Under the pieces are notes generated by a model. The model was not told the origin of the DNA and ran no database searches. It saw only the letters and a program-made list of their open reading frames with translations. From Chloroflexota bacterium (lineage in GTDB: Bacteria; Chloroflexota; Anaerolineae; UBA4142; SHND01): a stretch of DNA of 64,000 nucleotides. Where the stretch lies: positions 1-64,000 of the forward strand of contig SHND01000014.1 in NCBI GenBank assembly GCA_004295045.1, given 5' to 3'. The translations under genes and the position numbers were made by a program. Shown here in pieces: positions 8,450 to 16,680 of this stretch (positions within the stretch are counted from its first letter, which is position 1; each line of letters starts with the position of its first letter).

Positions 8450-9460
8450 TTAGACAAACTTTTCAGCGTGATGGCACGCCACCCAATGCGGCGCGGTGTC
8501 GGCTGGAGCGAGATTGCGCATCTCGGGGTCAATGGCGCTGCACTCTTGCGTCGCAAAGGGACAGCGCGGATGAAAGCGACAACCGGATGGTGGTTTAGCC
8601 GGGCTTGGCACATCGCCCTGTAAGATGATGCGCTGACGGGCGCGTTCGCGTTTGGGGTTCGCAATCGGCACCGCCGAGAGCAGCGAGCGGGTGTAAGGAT
8701 GCAAGGGGTGGTCAAAGATCGCGTCGCGGTTGCTCAATTCGACCACGCGCCCCAGATACATCACCGCGACGCGGTTGCTGATGTAGCGCACCATCGAGAG
8801 GTCGTGACCGATAAAAAGATAGGTGAGGTTCAGCTGCTGTTTGAGATCGCTGAGCAAATTCACCACCTGCGCCTGAATGGAAACATCCAGCGCCGAAATT
8901 GGCTCATCGCCGACGATGAATGAGGGATTGGTTGCCAACGCGCGCGCAATCCCAATGCGCTGTCGCTGCCCGCCGGAAAATTCGTGCGGATAGCGATTCG
9001 CAAACGCCGGGTTCAGACCCACCAAGCTCATCAATTCCTGCACGCGCGCAGCTCGTTCGCGCGGCTCGCCGATTTTGAATACGTTGAGCGGTTCGATAAT
9101 GATGCTGTTCACCGTCATACGCGGGTTGAGCGATGAATACGGGTCTTGAAAAATCATCATCATACGCCGCCGCATCGCGCGCAGCTGCGACTCGGGCAAG
9201 GTGGAGATATCCTGATCCTCAAATACGACTTGACCGCTCGTCATGTCAATCAAGCGCAGAATGGCGAGCCCGGTGGTTGATTTTCCACAACCGCTTTCGC
9301 CAACCAACCCCAATGTTTCGCCTTTGAAAATATCAAAGCTGACTCCGTCTACAGCGCGCACCGCGCCGACCTGCCGCCGCATGATTCCTTTGCGGATTGG
9401 AAAATGCACCTTCAAGTCGCGCACCTGAACGAGCGCGCTGGATTCCTGTAATGCGCTCAT
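8450..9460 (-). CDS. Opp/Dpp-type ABC transporter ATPase (DppF-like)
   Basis: 336 residues. The ATG at 9460 has GGAGAG upstream and overlaps the stop of the preceding ATPase gene by 4 bp (ATGA), so translation is coupled; the longer frame from 9511 is not needed. Walker [10 protein letters not shown] is at 54-62, the signature FSGGQRQR and Walker [10 protein letters not shown] follow, and the H-loop is FIGHD. The C-terminal oligopeptide-type extension with Cys residues ([14 protein letters not shown]) is present. It forms a heterodimer with the DppD-like ATPase to power uptake. Its [17 protein letters not shown] region is standard for DppF. Confidence 0.93.
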   Translation of the reverse strand: MSALQESSALVQVRDLKVHFPIRKGIMRRQVGAVRAVDGVSFDIFKGETLGLVGESGCGKSTTGLAILRLIDMTSGQVVFEDQDISTLPESQLRAMRRRMMMIFQDPYSSLNPRMTVNSIIIEPLNVFKIGEPRERAARVQELMSLVGLNPAFANRYPHEFSGGQRQRIGIARALATNPSFIVGDEPISALDVSIQAQVVNLLSDLKQQLNLTYLFIGHDLSMVRYISNRVAVMYLGRVVELSNRDAIFDHPLHPYTRSLLSAVPIANPKRERARQRIILQGDVPSPAKPPSGCRFHPRCPFATQECSAIDPEMRNLAPADTAPHWVACHHAEKFV

Positions 9461-10458
9461 AGTGTCTCTCCAAAAGTTGTCGCAGTTTGTAGTTCTTGCC
9501 ACCGCCAGCACGCGCTCTGGCGTCCGTCGCCCGCGTCAAAGAGTGGCGGGAGCTCGGCGCATTTTTCGATGCGATAGGGACAGCGCGGGGCAAATGGACA
9601 ACCACTTATCGGTTTGCGTAGATCAGGCGGCATCCCCTCGATGGAAGCCAGACGATTTTGACTGTTTACGTCAACATGCGGAACGGCGTGCAGCAAGCCC
9701 AGCGTATAAGGATGCAGCGGGCGCTCATATAAATCATCCACCGGCGCCTGTTCCACGATAAAGCCCGAATACATCACAATCACGCGCGTAACGACGCCTG
9801 CCACGAGTCCCAGATTATGACTGATCCAAATAATCGCCATGCCCAGCTCGCTCTGCAGCTCGCGCATCAATTCCACAATCTGCGCCTGAATGGTCACATC
9901 GAGCGCCGTCGTCGGTTCATCGGCAATGAGCAGATCAGGCGTACAAACTAACGCCATTGCAATCATGATCCGTTGGCGTTGTCCGCCCGAAAATTGAAAA
10001 GGAAAATCTTTGATGCGCTGCTCCGGGTTCGGCAGACCTGTCAGCGCGAGCATTTTGATGGCGCGCTCGCGCGCCTGGTCCTTGTCCAGACCCATATGCG
10101 CTTGAATGGCTTCGGTCAATTGCAAGCCAACCGGCAGAACGGGATTGAGCGAGGTCATGGGGTCTTGAAAGACCATCGCAATTTCTTTGCCGCGTATGGC
10201 GCGCAGCTCGGCTGAGGATGCCTTGAGGAGGTCACGTCCTTTAAAGAAAACTTCGCCCGACTCTATTTTCCCCGGCGGGTTGGGAATCAAGCCCATCAAC
10301 GCCATCACACCCACCGACTTGCCCGAGCCGCTCTCGCCCACGATGGCGATGGATTCGCCCTCATCCACGCTGTACGAGATGCCGTTGACGGCACGAATCA
10401 ACGCGCCGTCGGAGCGAAACGTGACCTTTAGATTCTTGATTTGGAGCAACTGCGACAT
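9457..10458 (-). CDS. Opp/Dpp-type ABC transporter ATPase (DppD-like)
   Basis: 333 residues. Walker A is GESGSGKS (about 41-48), the Q-loop [12 protein letters not shown], the signature FSGGQRQR, Walker [13 protein letters not shown] and the H-loop WISHN. The C-terminal extension has the [14 protein letters not shown] cysteine motif that marks the oligopeptide/dipeptide ATPase subfamily. It is first of the transporter genes after nanE (90-bp gap) and pairs with the DppF-like subunit, whose start overlaps its stop. Confidence 0.93.
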   Translation of the reverse strand: MSQLLQIKNLKVTFRSDGALIRAVNGISYSVDEGESIAIVGESGSGKSVGVMALMGLIPNPPGKIESGEVFFKGRDLLKASSAELRAIRGKEIAMVFQDPMTSLNPVLPVGLQLTEAIQAHMGLDKDQARERAIKMLALTGLPNPEQRIKDFPFQFSGGQRQRIMIAMALVCTPDLLIADEPTTALDVTIQAQIVELMRELQSELGMAIIWISHNLGLVAGVVTRVIVMYSGFIVEQAPVDDLYERPLHPYTLGLLHAVPHVDVNSQNRLASIEGMPPDLRKPISGCPFAPRCPYRIEKCAELPPLFDAGDGRQSACWRWQELQTATTFGETL

Positions 10459-10548
10459 CGCATACTCACTTTCAGTTCAGGCAATTACGGTTCCGTGATT
10501 CGGAAAAGACTTTGGGTTGGCAGCTAACTGAATTTTTTGAAAAGAAAA

Positions 10549-11238
10549 TTAGCGACTGGGTACGGCGCGCACAAATCGCCGCGTGATTTCTTGCGGGCGG
10601 GTGATGGCTCCGCCAACCACTATCGCCGCCGCGCCGATTTCGAATCCGCGCGTCACTTGCGCCGGATCATCAAAGCGTCCCTCTGCGACTACCGGCACGC
10701 GCATCCGCGCGACGAGCGCCGCGAGAAACTCCAGGTCAGGTCCATCCATCGCTGGGCGACCGTGCGCGGTGTATCCGGCGAGTGTTGTACTGACGATGTC
10801 CGCGCCGAATGACTCGGCAAGCGCCGCATCTTGTTCGCACGAGCAATCCGCCATCACCGGTTTTTTCAAATCCGTATGAATAAAATCAATCAACTGCTGG
10901 AGGGTGACGCCGTTGCGGCGCGGAAATGGTGTAGCATCAATCGCGATAATATCGCAGCCGGCGCGAGATATTTGTTCCGCCGCTTCGCAATCGGGCGTGA
11001 TATAAACCGGCGAACCATCAGTGTGTATTTTGTAAAGCCCGATGATTGGCAGCTTGGTCATCTGGCGAATCGCGGCAATGTCCACCGGCGAATTGGCACG
11101 AATGCCAACCGCCCCGCCCATCTCTGCGGCGTGCGCCATCGCAGCCATAAATTGCGGACCGTGCAGCGGCTCATCTTCGAGCGCCTGACAGGAAACGATG
11201 AGACCGTGCGGGAGGGTGAAAGAGTTTGTTCGAGTCAT
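10549..11238 (-). CDS. nanE: N-acetylmannosamine-6-phosphate 2-epimerase
   Basis: 229 residues, the usual NanE length. Diagnostic motifs are complete: GLIVSCQALEDEPLH (12-26), GIRANSP (45-51), the catalytic Lys in GLYK (70), IDAT (100-103), MADCS, STTLAGYT and the catalytic Glu in AEGR (186), then VVGGAITRP at the phosphate site. It turns ManNAc-6-phosphate into GlcNAc-6-phosphate in the cytoplasm. This is the gene that fixes the operon as a sialic acid/ManNAc pathway. It lies 9 bp after the regulator gene. NagA and NagB, needed to finish the pathway, are not in this window. Confidence 0.95.
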   Translation of the reverse strand: MTRTNSFTLPHGLIVSCQALEDEPLHGPQFMAAMAHAAEMGGAVGIRANSPVDIAAIRQMTKLPIIGLYKIHTDGSPVYITPDCEAAEQISRAGCDIIAIDATPFPRRNGVTLQQLIDFIHTDLKKPVMADCSCEQDAALAESFGADIVSTTLAGYTAHGRPAMDGPDLEFLAALVARMRVPVVAEGRFDDPAQVTRGFEIGAAAIVVGGAITRPQEITRRFVRAVPSR

Positions 11239-11247
11239 TTTGAAATC

Positions 11248-11979
11248 TCAGCGTTTACGAATGAATGACATCCGATAGCGGTCAGCGCGATAAAGTGTTT
11301 GCACCGTCTCAATCGGTTCGCCGTTCTCATCGCGAGTGACGCGTTGGGCGAGCAGAGCCGGCGCGCAGCTGCCCAAGCCGAACAGTTTTGCGTCCGCAGG
11401 AGTCAAAAGCACAGCTTCGACCGTCTCATTCGCAAAGGTGGGGCGGCTGTCAAATTCGTCTTCGATAATTTTGTAGAGAGAGTCTTGGGCTAATTGCTTG
11501 GCTTTGTCGAGCAGCCCCGCAAAACGCGCATGGGGCAGATAAACGCGTTCGATTGCGACCGGTTCTTGGTTCGCCAACCGCAGTCGTTCCAGATAAATGA
11601 CGCGCTCGCCCGCAGTCAGTCCAAGCTGCGCGGCGATGGAAGCTTCCGCCACCTCAGCGCGTAACTCGCGCACTTGCGAGTGCGGGTTCAACCCGCGAGC
11701 GCGCATATCTTCACTGAACGACGTAAAGCCGGAATCTCGGCTCAGCTTGACGTCCGCCACAATCGTTTTGCGCCCATGTTCGCGCAGCAATAAACCTTCC
11801 TGCACCAACTTGTCCATCGCCGCGCGCACCGTCATCCGACTAACCTTGAGCTGCTCTGCCAATTCACGTTCCGAAGGGACGGGATCGCCCGGCATCAGTT
11901 CGCCGAGTTTGATTTGCTGGCGCAAGGTATCGCCGATCTGGCTGAAAATGGGTCTTGGATCTCTACGGCTGATTCGCAT
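11248..11979 (-). CDS. GntR/HutC-family regulator of the sialic acid operon
   Basis: 243 residues: a winged helix (residues about 9-73, with PSERELAEQLKVSRMTVRAAMDKL as recognition region) followed by a UTRA ligand domain (about 95-240, ending LYRADRYRMSFIRKR). HutC-type regulators bind a metabolite in UTRA and leave TGGT/ACCA-type operators. It is the first gene of the operon and its promoter carries such palindromes, so it very likely represses its own operon and senses a pathway intermediate such as GlcNAc-6-phosphate or ManNAc-6-phosphate (inference; DasR and NagR of this family sense amino-sugar phosphates). The start at 11979 leaves a leader of only about 30 nt. Confidence 0.9.
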   Translation of the reverse strand: MRISRRDPRPIFSQIGDTLRQQIKLGELMPGDPVPSERELAEQLKVSRMTVRAAMDKLVQEGLLLREHGRKTIVADVKLSRDSGFTSFSEDMRARGLNPHSQVRELRAEVAEASIAAQLGLTAGERVIYLERLRLANQEPVAIERVYLPHARFAGLLDKAKQLAQDSLYKIIEDEFDSRPTFANETVEAVLLTPADAKLFGLGSCAPALLAQRVTRDENGEPIETVQTLYRADRYRMSFIRKR

Positions 11980-11981
11980 AC

Positions 11982-12015
11982 TGGTCTACCAAGTGGTATA
12001 GTGTGGTATATACCA
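11982..12015. promoter_or_regulatory. GntR/HutC-type operators in the sialic acid promoter
   Basis: A perfect 12-bp palindrome TGGTATATACCA lies at 12004-12015 over the predicted transcription start. A second site TGGTCTACCA (11982-11991) has the same arms with a shorter centre, and the half-site GTGGTATA occurs at 11993-12000 as well as 12003-12010. The arms match the TGGT-N-ACCA form of DasR/NagR sites. Binding would block initiation and early elongation. Confidence 0.75.
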
Positions 12016-12017
12016 GT

Positions 12018-12046
12018 ATTATACAAAAAATAGATGGGGTTGTCAA
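12018..12046 (-). promoter_or_regulatory. Consensus promoter of the sialic acid operon
   Basis: On the minus strand TTGACA (12046-12041), a 17-nt spacer and TATAAT (12023-12018): both hexamers are perfect sigma70 matches. The predicted start site is near 12011, about 30 nt upstream of the regulator gene. Such a strong promoter only makes sense if it is held off by a repressor, which the adjoining palindromes support. Confidence 0.85.
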
Positions 12047-12082
12047 GGGGTCGCGGCGTACAATTGTTGGCTGTCTTTGCGT

Positions 12083-13786
12083 TCACTCGGAATCGAAAAT
12101 GTAAAGTGTGCCGCTACCGTTCGGCAAGCGACTCAACCCTTCCTGCCACGTCACACTCGGAACGTTCCATTTTTGCGCGAGCGAAGCGTCGCTTGTCAAA
12201 ATAATTTTGCCCGCGTCAAATTGCGCGCGCAAAAATTTTAACATTTCGCCATCCACGTCGGTTGCTTGGGCGGCAAGGATAAAATACAAAGCATCCTGCG
12301 CGCCATTCAGAGCTTTGTCCGATGAAACGATCACTGCGTCTCGATTTGCCAGCGCACGCGCGAACAGTGTCGTGTCAAACCAATTCGGTGGAGTGTCGGC
12401 CGCGCGCGATTCCGCCAATGCCTCGTACAGCGCGCGTTGAGATACGACGATTGCAATCTCGGGCGGTTGCGGTTGAATCTGCCGCGTGCGCAAAGCCGGA
12501 AACGCGCGTTCGACGGCGATTTGCATGGCGCGCACATCATACGTCGTCGGGCGCGTGTAATTTTCCAATCCTTGCTGCTTGACGTTGTAATTCCACGCGA
12601 AAATTCCCCACACCTCCGCGCCCGCGCGCGTCGGCAAATCGTACAACAATAAAAGATTCGTCACTGCGTCCGAAATCCCCAGCGGCGCGTCCGATTCTTG
12701 CGCGAGTCCCCACGCGTTCACCCCCCCCCACAACGCGATGGATTTTTCATACACGCGCGAATAGTTGCCAATCGTCGTGAGAAATAATTTCAACTGCGCG
12801 GCTTGGTCTGCTGTTGCGGGTTTCGTCGCCAAGTCGTCGTGCAGGTACGCATCAAAGGTGACGATGAAATTGTCGGGCGTTTGCGAAAACAATTTTTCAA
12901 TGTCGGGCAACCCCCACACGCGCCGCGCCGTTTCGCCGCCGTGAAACGACATGGTGGTTGGTAGTTGCGGATTTATCCGCTTCCACTCGTTCGCGCTCCA
13001 CGCGGCGTAATCGGCAATCACGCCCGCTTGAAATTCGCCAATTTTCCACATCTCGCTTTGAGATAACGTCTCCATCGTTTTTCCATAGCGCCGCGCAAAT
13101 TCTTTTTTCGCGTGTTGAGAATAATCGCCGCCCATCGGTTCGTCCGCGAGCGAAAGCATCACAATCACATCGCGGAACGGCGCGACAAATTCGTGTTGAA
13201 CCCATTCGTAATAACGCGTAATGTCGGCGCGATATTGCGTCGAGTAGGGCGATGCAGTGTATCCGCTGTTGAAAAAATTCAAACGCGTGCCGTCGAACCT
13301 CACTCGCAAATCGTTTGGATATTTCTCATTCCACGCGTCGCCCATTTGAATTTGATAGCCGATGGGGAGAACGACTTGCATTTTTGTTTCGCGCGCGGCA
13401 TCCAACGCGCGTTTCATCGCGTCCGCCATCGCGCGCGCATCTTTGTATTGCGCGTCGTTTTCATTTTGCAATGCCGCATACACCGCATACGACATTCCCG
13501 GTTCCACTTTATCCGCATCCACTTGTCCCGGATTATTGTGACCAAGCCACACCGCGTTCGCGCCGTTCGCGCGCATCATTGCAAAATCTTCGCGCATTTT
13601 TTCAAAGGACGCGTCGGGATACGCTTCGTATGTCCAGCCGACGTTCAAATTTTTGATTTCTGATTTCTGATTTTTGATTTGGGAGACTTTTGGCGATGGT
13701 GATGGCGCGATGGGGGGCAGAGAGAGTGACGCTGTGGAATTGCAAGCGGCTAGAAAGAAGAGCGAAAGGATAAACGCGCGGAACAT
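12083..13786 (-). CDS. Putative glycoside-hydrolase-like lipoprotein (GH42-type barrel)
   Basis: 567 residues. A lipoprotein signal is clear: MFRAFILSLFFLAAC with Cys15. After a Pro/Ser linker the body looks like a TIM barrel of the GH42/GH-A type: GWTYEAYPDASFEKMREDF at its start, then MLSLADEPMGGDYS (near residue 215) with a candidate acid/base Glu, followed by AKKEFARRYGKT, and SFHGGE and FAWNYN further on. GH42-like enzymes remove galactose or related sugars, but I cannot name the substrate. Residues about 36-47 (SQIKNQKSEIKN) are encoded by a repeat tract that is typical of gaps between genes here (13651-13681). The gene lies upstream of the sialic acid operon on the same strand with its own promoter, so a link is uncertain. 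Confidence 0.6.
   Translation of the reverse strand: MFRAFILSLFFLAACNSTASLSLPPIAPSPSPKVSQIKNQKSEIKNLNVGWTYEAYPDASFEKMREDFAMMRANGANAVWLGHNNPGQVDADKVEPGMSYAVYAALQNENDAQYKDARAMADAMKRALDAARETKMQVVLPIGYQIQMGDAWNEKYPNDLRVRFDGTRLNFFNSGYTASPYSTQYRADITRYYEWVQHEFVAPFRDVIVMLSLADEPMGGDYSQHAKKEFARRYGKTMETLSQSEMWKIGEFQAGVIADYAAWSANEWKRINPQLPTTMSFHGGETARRVWGLPDIEKLFSQTPDNFIVTFDAYLHDDLATKPATADQAAQLKLFLTTIGNYSRVYEKSIALWGGVNAWGLAQESDAPLGISDAVTNLLLLYDLPTRAGAEVWGIFAWNYNVKQQGLENYTRPTTYDVRAMQIAVERAFPALRTRQIQPQPPEIAIVVSQRALYEALAESRAADTPPNWFDTTLFARALANRDAVIVSSDKALNGAQDALYFILAAQATDVDGEMLKFLRAQFDAGKIILTSDASLAQKWNVPSVTWQEGLSRLPNGSGTLYIFDSE
13651..13681. repeat. Repeat tract inside the glycosidase-like lipoprotein gene
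   Basis: ATTTTTGATTTCTGATTTC words repeat about every 7-8 bp within the coding sequence, just after the lipoprotein linker. The same type of tract occurs between genes at 48239-48321. It is translated in frame as a Lys/Gln/Ser-rich linker. Confidence 0.65.
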
Positions 13787-13796
13787 GGCGCGAGAG

Positions 13797-13805
13797 ATTA
13801 TAGCA
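13797..13805 (-). promoter_or_regulatory. Extended -10 promoter of the lipoprotein gene
   Basis: TGCTATAAT on the minus strand, ending 10 nt before the ATG at 13786. No good -35 is seen; the TGN extension can replace it. The predicted mRNA would have almost no leader. Confidence 0.55.
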
Positions 13806-13819
13806 GAGGACGCGCGGGA

Positions 13820-14311
13820 TTATTTTTTGCGCGGGCGTTTGGAGGACTTGGCGCGTTCGTAGGCGGCGGCGCGTTGGGGGTCAAAGCTATTGCGATGATA
13901 CGCGTCAAAGGAGAGGGTGGGATCAATTTGCGCGGCGTCGGAAAATTTGTGGCGAAAGCGGCGGCACAAATCAATCATGGTTTTAGAATAGCCAACGTCG
14001 CGCGCGAGATGGTCGCTCAATTTGTCCACAAAAACAAGCGCATTGACATTCTGCATTTCAAATTCATTGATGACATCGCCAAGCATCCAATAGCGCAGCA
14101 CGTTGCCCTCGCGCAGATGGGGCAGCATCGGGCGCAATGTTTCTACCAACGCGCGATATTTTTCTTGCAACTCGATGCGCGCGGTTTCGAGTTCTTGCTT
14201 GTCCAACCCTTGTACAAAGAACGCGCCCATTGGCAGCGCGACGCGAAAAATTTCGTGACCATTTTCGTCACGCTGCGGCTGCATGTGAACGGCGACGCGA
14301 ACCAAGGACAT
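13820..14311 (-). CDS. Small helical protein, partner of GHKL ATPase (DUF1016-N-like)
   Basis: 163 residues, mostly helical, with a basic tail (SSKRPRKK). The stretch LRYWMLGDVINEFE ... DKLSDHLARDVGYSKTMIDL (about 72-120) resembles the N-terminal domain of DUF1016/YhcG proteins, which have the pattern YW-x-G-x-x-I then LS-x-x-L ... GFS. The N-terminal region mentions no known domain. It follows the GHKL ATPase gene by 65 bp filled with a repeat hairpin and is probably co-transcribed. DUF1016 proteins are linked to nuclease and defence functions; the nuclease domain is not present here. No enzymatic motif is seen. Confidence 0.55.
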   Translation of the reverse strand: MSLVRVAVHMQPQRDENGHEIFRVALPMGAFFVQGLDKQELETARIELQEKYRALVETLRPMLPHLREGNVLRYWMLGDVINEFEMQNVNALVFVDKLSDHLARDVGYSKTMIDLCRRFRHKFSDAAQIDPTLSFDAYHRNSFDPQRAAAYERAKSSKRPRKK

Positions 14312-14376
14312 TGAGATTGGAGATTGGGGATTAGAGAGTGGAGATTAGCGCGCAGTCTCCAGTCGCTAATCTCCAC
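14312..14376. repeat. Intergenic word repeat with inverted copy (GATTGGAGATT type)
   Basis: Direct copies of GATTGGAGATTGGGGATTAGAG-like words (14313-14347) are followed by the inverted form CAGTCTCCAGTCGCTAATCTCC (14353-14374), so the whole gap folds as a long hairpin. The same words recur at 15904-15950, on the other side of the GHKL gene. Confidence 0.8.
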
Positions 14377-15903
14377 TCACACTTTTTCTCCCCACAACGC
14401 GAAAAATTTTCTTTGCAATTCCAACACCTGCCGCCAATGCGGTTCCCCGCTTTGATTCTCCATCGTAAATTCAATCACGCTCAAGCAGACGCATTTGAAA
14501 ACGTGATATTGGAGATTGTTCGAGTTGGCGGCTTTGCGATACGCAGGATGCGCGATGTTCAGCACAACGGTTGTGCCGTCGAACCAAGATTCTTCGTCCT
14601 TGTCGTCGCGCGCCTCTTCCAAAATATGCACGCCGCCGCGAATGACGCGCGGGCGCATTTCACCCGTCATCGCTTCGCCGGGCGTCATTAACAACTCGCG
14701 CTGCTGTTCTTCAAAGGTGCGTTCGCTTTCCTTTTGTTCTTGCTCGCGCGCTTCCAATTCTTCGGCGTCCAATTTGATTTGCACGCGTTCATCGCCCGCA
14801 ATCAACTCGCCGTTCGGATTCAAGGCGACGGCATCCTGACGCCCGTGCGATGCAAACATCGAGAGTTCGGGCATGTTGCGGAAGATCGCATTGACCTCGC
14901 GTTCGGCGGTGGCAAAGTGCGACGCGGATTTGCGCGGCGCGCGTTCAATCAATTTATTTTTTTCGAGCCACAAGGTAAATTCATTTTGCGCGCGTTTGAA
15001 AAAAGTTTCCCAGCGTTTATTGCCTTTGATGAACCGTCCCTTGTCCGTTGTCACCGCTTCAATCAAATACGGCGCTTCAATCCAACCAAAAATTTGTTCC
15101 TTGTCGCGCGGCTCTTTTTTGAAATACGAACGCTCAATGACTTTGCCATAGGTGCAAAGCATAATGCCCGGCGGAATCGGCGGCTCGTCGTTGCCGGTGT
15201 ACACGCCGAACCAGCCAAACGCTTTAGTCTGTTTTTGAATCTGCACGCGCATTTCTTGAAAATGTGCGAGTTTGTTTTCAATCGCAGTTTCGAGCAATGG
15301 TTTGCCGTCGAGTTCGAGCGTGACGCCATTTTGATAGCGCGAGATAATATCGGGATATTGCTTGCGAATGCCCCTATCAATCAAGGGATAAAAATGTTCG
15401 TACATCCAACGTTGAATTAATTTGCGCGAGTAAAAATGTTTAGACTCGCTTCCCAAATACAAAGTGACCTTTGTTCCTTGGTGGTCAAGCGAAGGCAATT
15501 CATGTTCAAACACTTGATACGGCGCGTCGTCACCCTTCAAATGCCAATCGGAATAGCCGCGCCAATCTTTGGAACAAGTTTCGGTGACGACGTGGGTGCA
15601 AAAATTGAGCGCGAGTTTCGCGCCCTGTCCCGCAAAGCCAATGCCCGTCCCGCGCCGTTTCGACGATGCCGCAAAGTCGTGATAATTCTTGAACTGCGCT
15701 TCGTTCATTCCCACGCCGTCATCTTCCACAATCACGCGCGCGTGTTCGGCATTGTACTGGATGTTGATTTTCGTCGCGTGTGCATCGAGCGCGTTCGCCA
15801 CCAATTCGAGCAGCGTCGCAATCTGCGGCGCGAAATCGTATTGGTCTTGGATATTCTGGACGAGGCGGCGGACGTTGACGCCGGATTTGGATTGGTAGGA
15901 CAT
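14377..15903 (-). CDS. GHKL ATPase (MutL/MORC/Hsp90-like)
   Basis: 508 residues. The Bergerat ATP fold is complete: N-box LLELVANALDAHAT (about 31-44), G1 DDGVGM (61-66) and G2 GTGIGFAGQGAKLAL (about 85-99). A transducer-like S5 domain follows (to about residue 330), then a charged coiled-coil segment (EELEAREQEQKESERTFEEQQ) and a C-terminal dimer-type domain. It is not MutL (no mismatch-repair C-terminus), gyrase B or a histidine kinase. Prokaryotic MORC-type ATPases of this build occur beside restriction and other defence genes. Here it is followed by a DUF1016-N-like gene; repeats bracket the ATPase gene. A role in DNA-structure-dependent defence is an inference only. Confidence 0.75.
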   Translation of the reverse strand: MSYQSKSGVNVRRLVQNIQDQYDFAPQIATLLELVANALDAHATKINIQYNAEHARVIVEDDGVGMNEAQFKNYHDFAASSKRRGTGIGFAGQGAKLALNFCTHVVTETCSKDWRGYSDWHLKGDDAPYQVFEHELPSLDHQGTKVTLYLGSESKHFYSRKLIQRWMYEHFYPLIDRGIRKQYPDIISRYQNGVTLELDGKPLLETAIENKLAHFQEMRVQIQKQTKAFGWFGVYTGNDEPPIPPGIMLCTYGKVIERSYFKKEPRDKEQIFGWIEAPYLIEAVTTDKGRFIKGNKRWETFFKRAQNEFTLWLEKNKLIERAPRKSASHFATAEREVNAIFRNMPELSMFASHGRQDAVALNPNGELIAGDERVQIKLDAEELEAREQEQKESERTFEEQQRELLMTPGEAMTGEMRPRVIRGGVHILEEARDDKDEESWFDGTTVVLNIAHPAYRKAANSNNLQYHVFKCVCLSVIEFTMENQSGEPHWRQVLELQRKFFALWGEKV

Positions 15904-15967
15904 GATTGGAGACTGGAGATTGGAGATTGGGGATTGGAGATTGGGGATTTATGATTTGCGATTTACG
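15904..15967. repeat. Intergenic word repeat (GATTGGAGATTGGGG type)
   Basis: GATTGGAGA and GATTGGGGA units repeat every 7-15 bp, changing to GATTTATGATTTGCGATTT at the right end. Direct copies only are obvious here. It lies in the leader of the GHKL ATPase gene. A second short repeat, AGCGTTCTCTAACGCGA (15981-15997), recurs at 46947-46967. Confidence 0.75.
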
Positions 15968-16052
15968 GCGCGCGTAGGGAGCGTTCTCTAACGCGACGGG
16001 TGAAAAAATTACGCGAGAGATACATCAGGACGACGATGCGGGATTCAGTCCT

Positions 16053-16292
16053 CTACCGTTCCGACGCATCCAAAATCGTCAACCCCACCAACTCTTTTTC
16101 GCGATAGTCCAAGATGATTCCATCCTCGCCCATCTCGCTATGATTTGAAGAGGAAGTTTCCTCAAAATGTATGTAAAGCACGTCCGCGTCCTCATCGTAA
16201 TCCAGCCAGATATGTTTTTGGGGCGACCGAATGAGATGTGTTGTTGCTTTGAGCAAATCTTTAGCCGTTCGAATTTCTTGAACCCGCATCAT
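16053..16292 (-). CDS. DUF2283 small protein
   Basis: 79 residues from the ATG at 16292; the GGAAGGAAG ribosome site lies inside the longer frame, which rules out the earlier start. It has the DUF2283 core: WLDYDEDADVLYIHFEE, then a Gly-Ile-Ile-Leu-Asp-Tyr stretch and VGLTILDASE at the end. DUF2283 proteins are small beta proteins often found with DUF4258-type toxins and other toxin-antitoxin pairs. It lies 18 bp after higA and is probably a third gene of that operon. Its function is unknown. Confidence 0.8.
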   Translation of the reverse strand: MMRVQEIRTAKDLLKATTHLIRSPQKHIWLDYDEDADVLYIHFEETSSSNHSEMGEDGIILDYREKELVGLTILDASER

Positions 16293-16310
16293 TTCTTCCT
16301 TCCCGCACAA

Positions 16311-16676
16311 TTATATTGCGTAAGGTTGAATCAACACGCGCGGGTCAAGTCCCAGCCCACTGTGCAAGCGGCGAATCATTTCAAGCGTAAGCGGGCGACG
16401 CCGATTCAAAATTTCCGCGACGCGCGCGCGGCTGCCGAGATAGGGTTCCAAATCGCGGCGCGCCAGACCGCGACTCTCGATATAGTAGTTGATTGCTTCG
16501 ATGGGGTCAGGCGGCGAAATCGGCTCGTGCTGCGCTTCATATGCTTCGACAAGCGTTGTCAAAACGTCAAGACGGTCACCCGCAGGCGTATTGGGTTTCG
16601 CCTCATAAAGGCGTTCAATTTCCTTGAGCGCGGCATGATAGTCGCGTTTGGTTTTGATAGGACGAATTGTATCCAT
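16311..16676 (-). CDS. higA: HigA-type antitoxin
   Basis: 121 residues from the ATG at 16676; the frame runs further upstream through higB, but the family start MDTIRPIKTKRDY fits here. The N-terminal half is the helical toxin-binding part (YHAALKEIERL). The C-terminal half is an HTH/XRE domain (SRGLARRDLEPYLGSRARVAEILNRRRPLTLEMIRRLHSGLGL). It neutralises HigB and, with it, binds the promoter. It starts 4 bp after the higB stop, so the order is toxin first, as usual for higBA. Confidence 0.9.
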   Translation of the reverse strand: MDTIRPIKTKRDYHAALKEIERLYEAKPNTPAGDRLDVLTTLVEAYEAQHEPISPPDPIEAINYYIESRGLARRDLEPYLGSRARVAEILNRRRPLTLEMIRRLHSGLGLDPRVLIQPYAI

Positions 16677-16680
16677 AACG

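Noticed and set aside
12083..13786. Sialidase as part of the sialic acid pathway
   Set aside because: No Asp-box (SxDxGxTW) or FRIP motif; the protein looks like a GH42-type barrel instead.
14312..15967. Repeats on both sides of the GHKL gene as ends of a mobile element
   Set aside because: The copies are irregular, no transposase is near and the same kind of repeat lies in many other gaps, so they do not define element ends.
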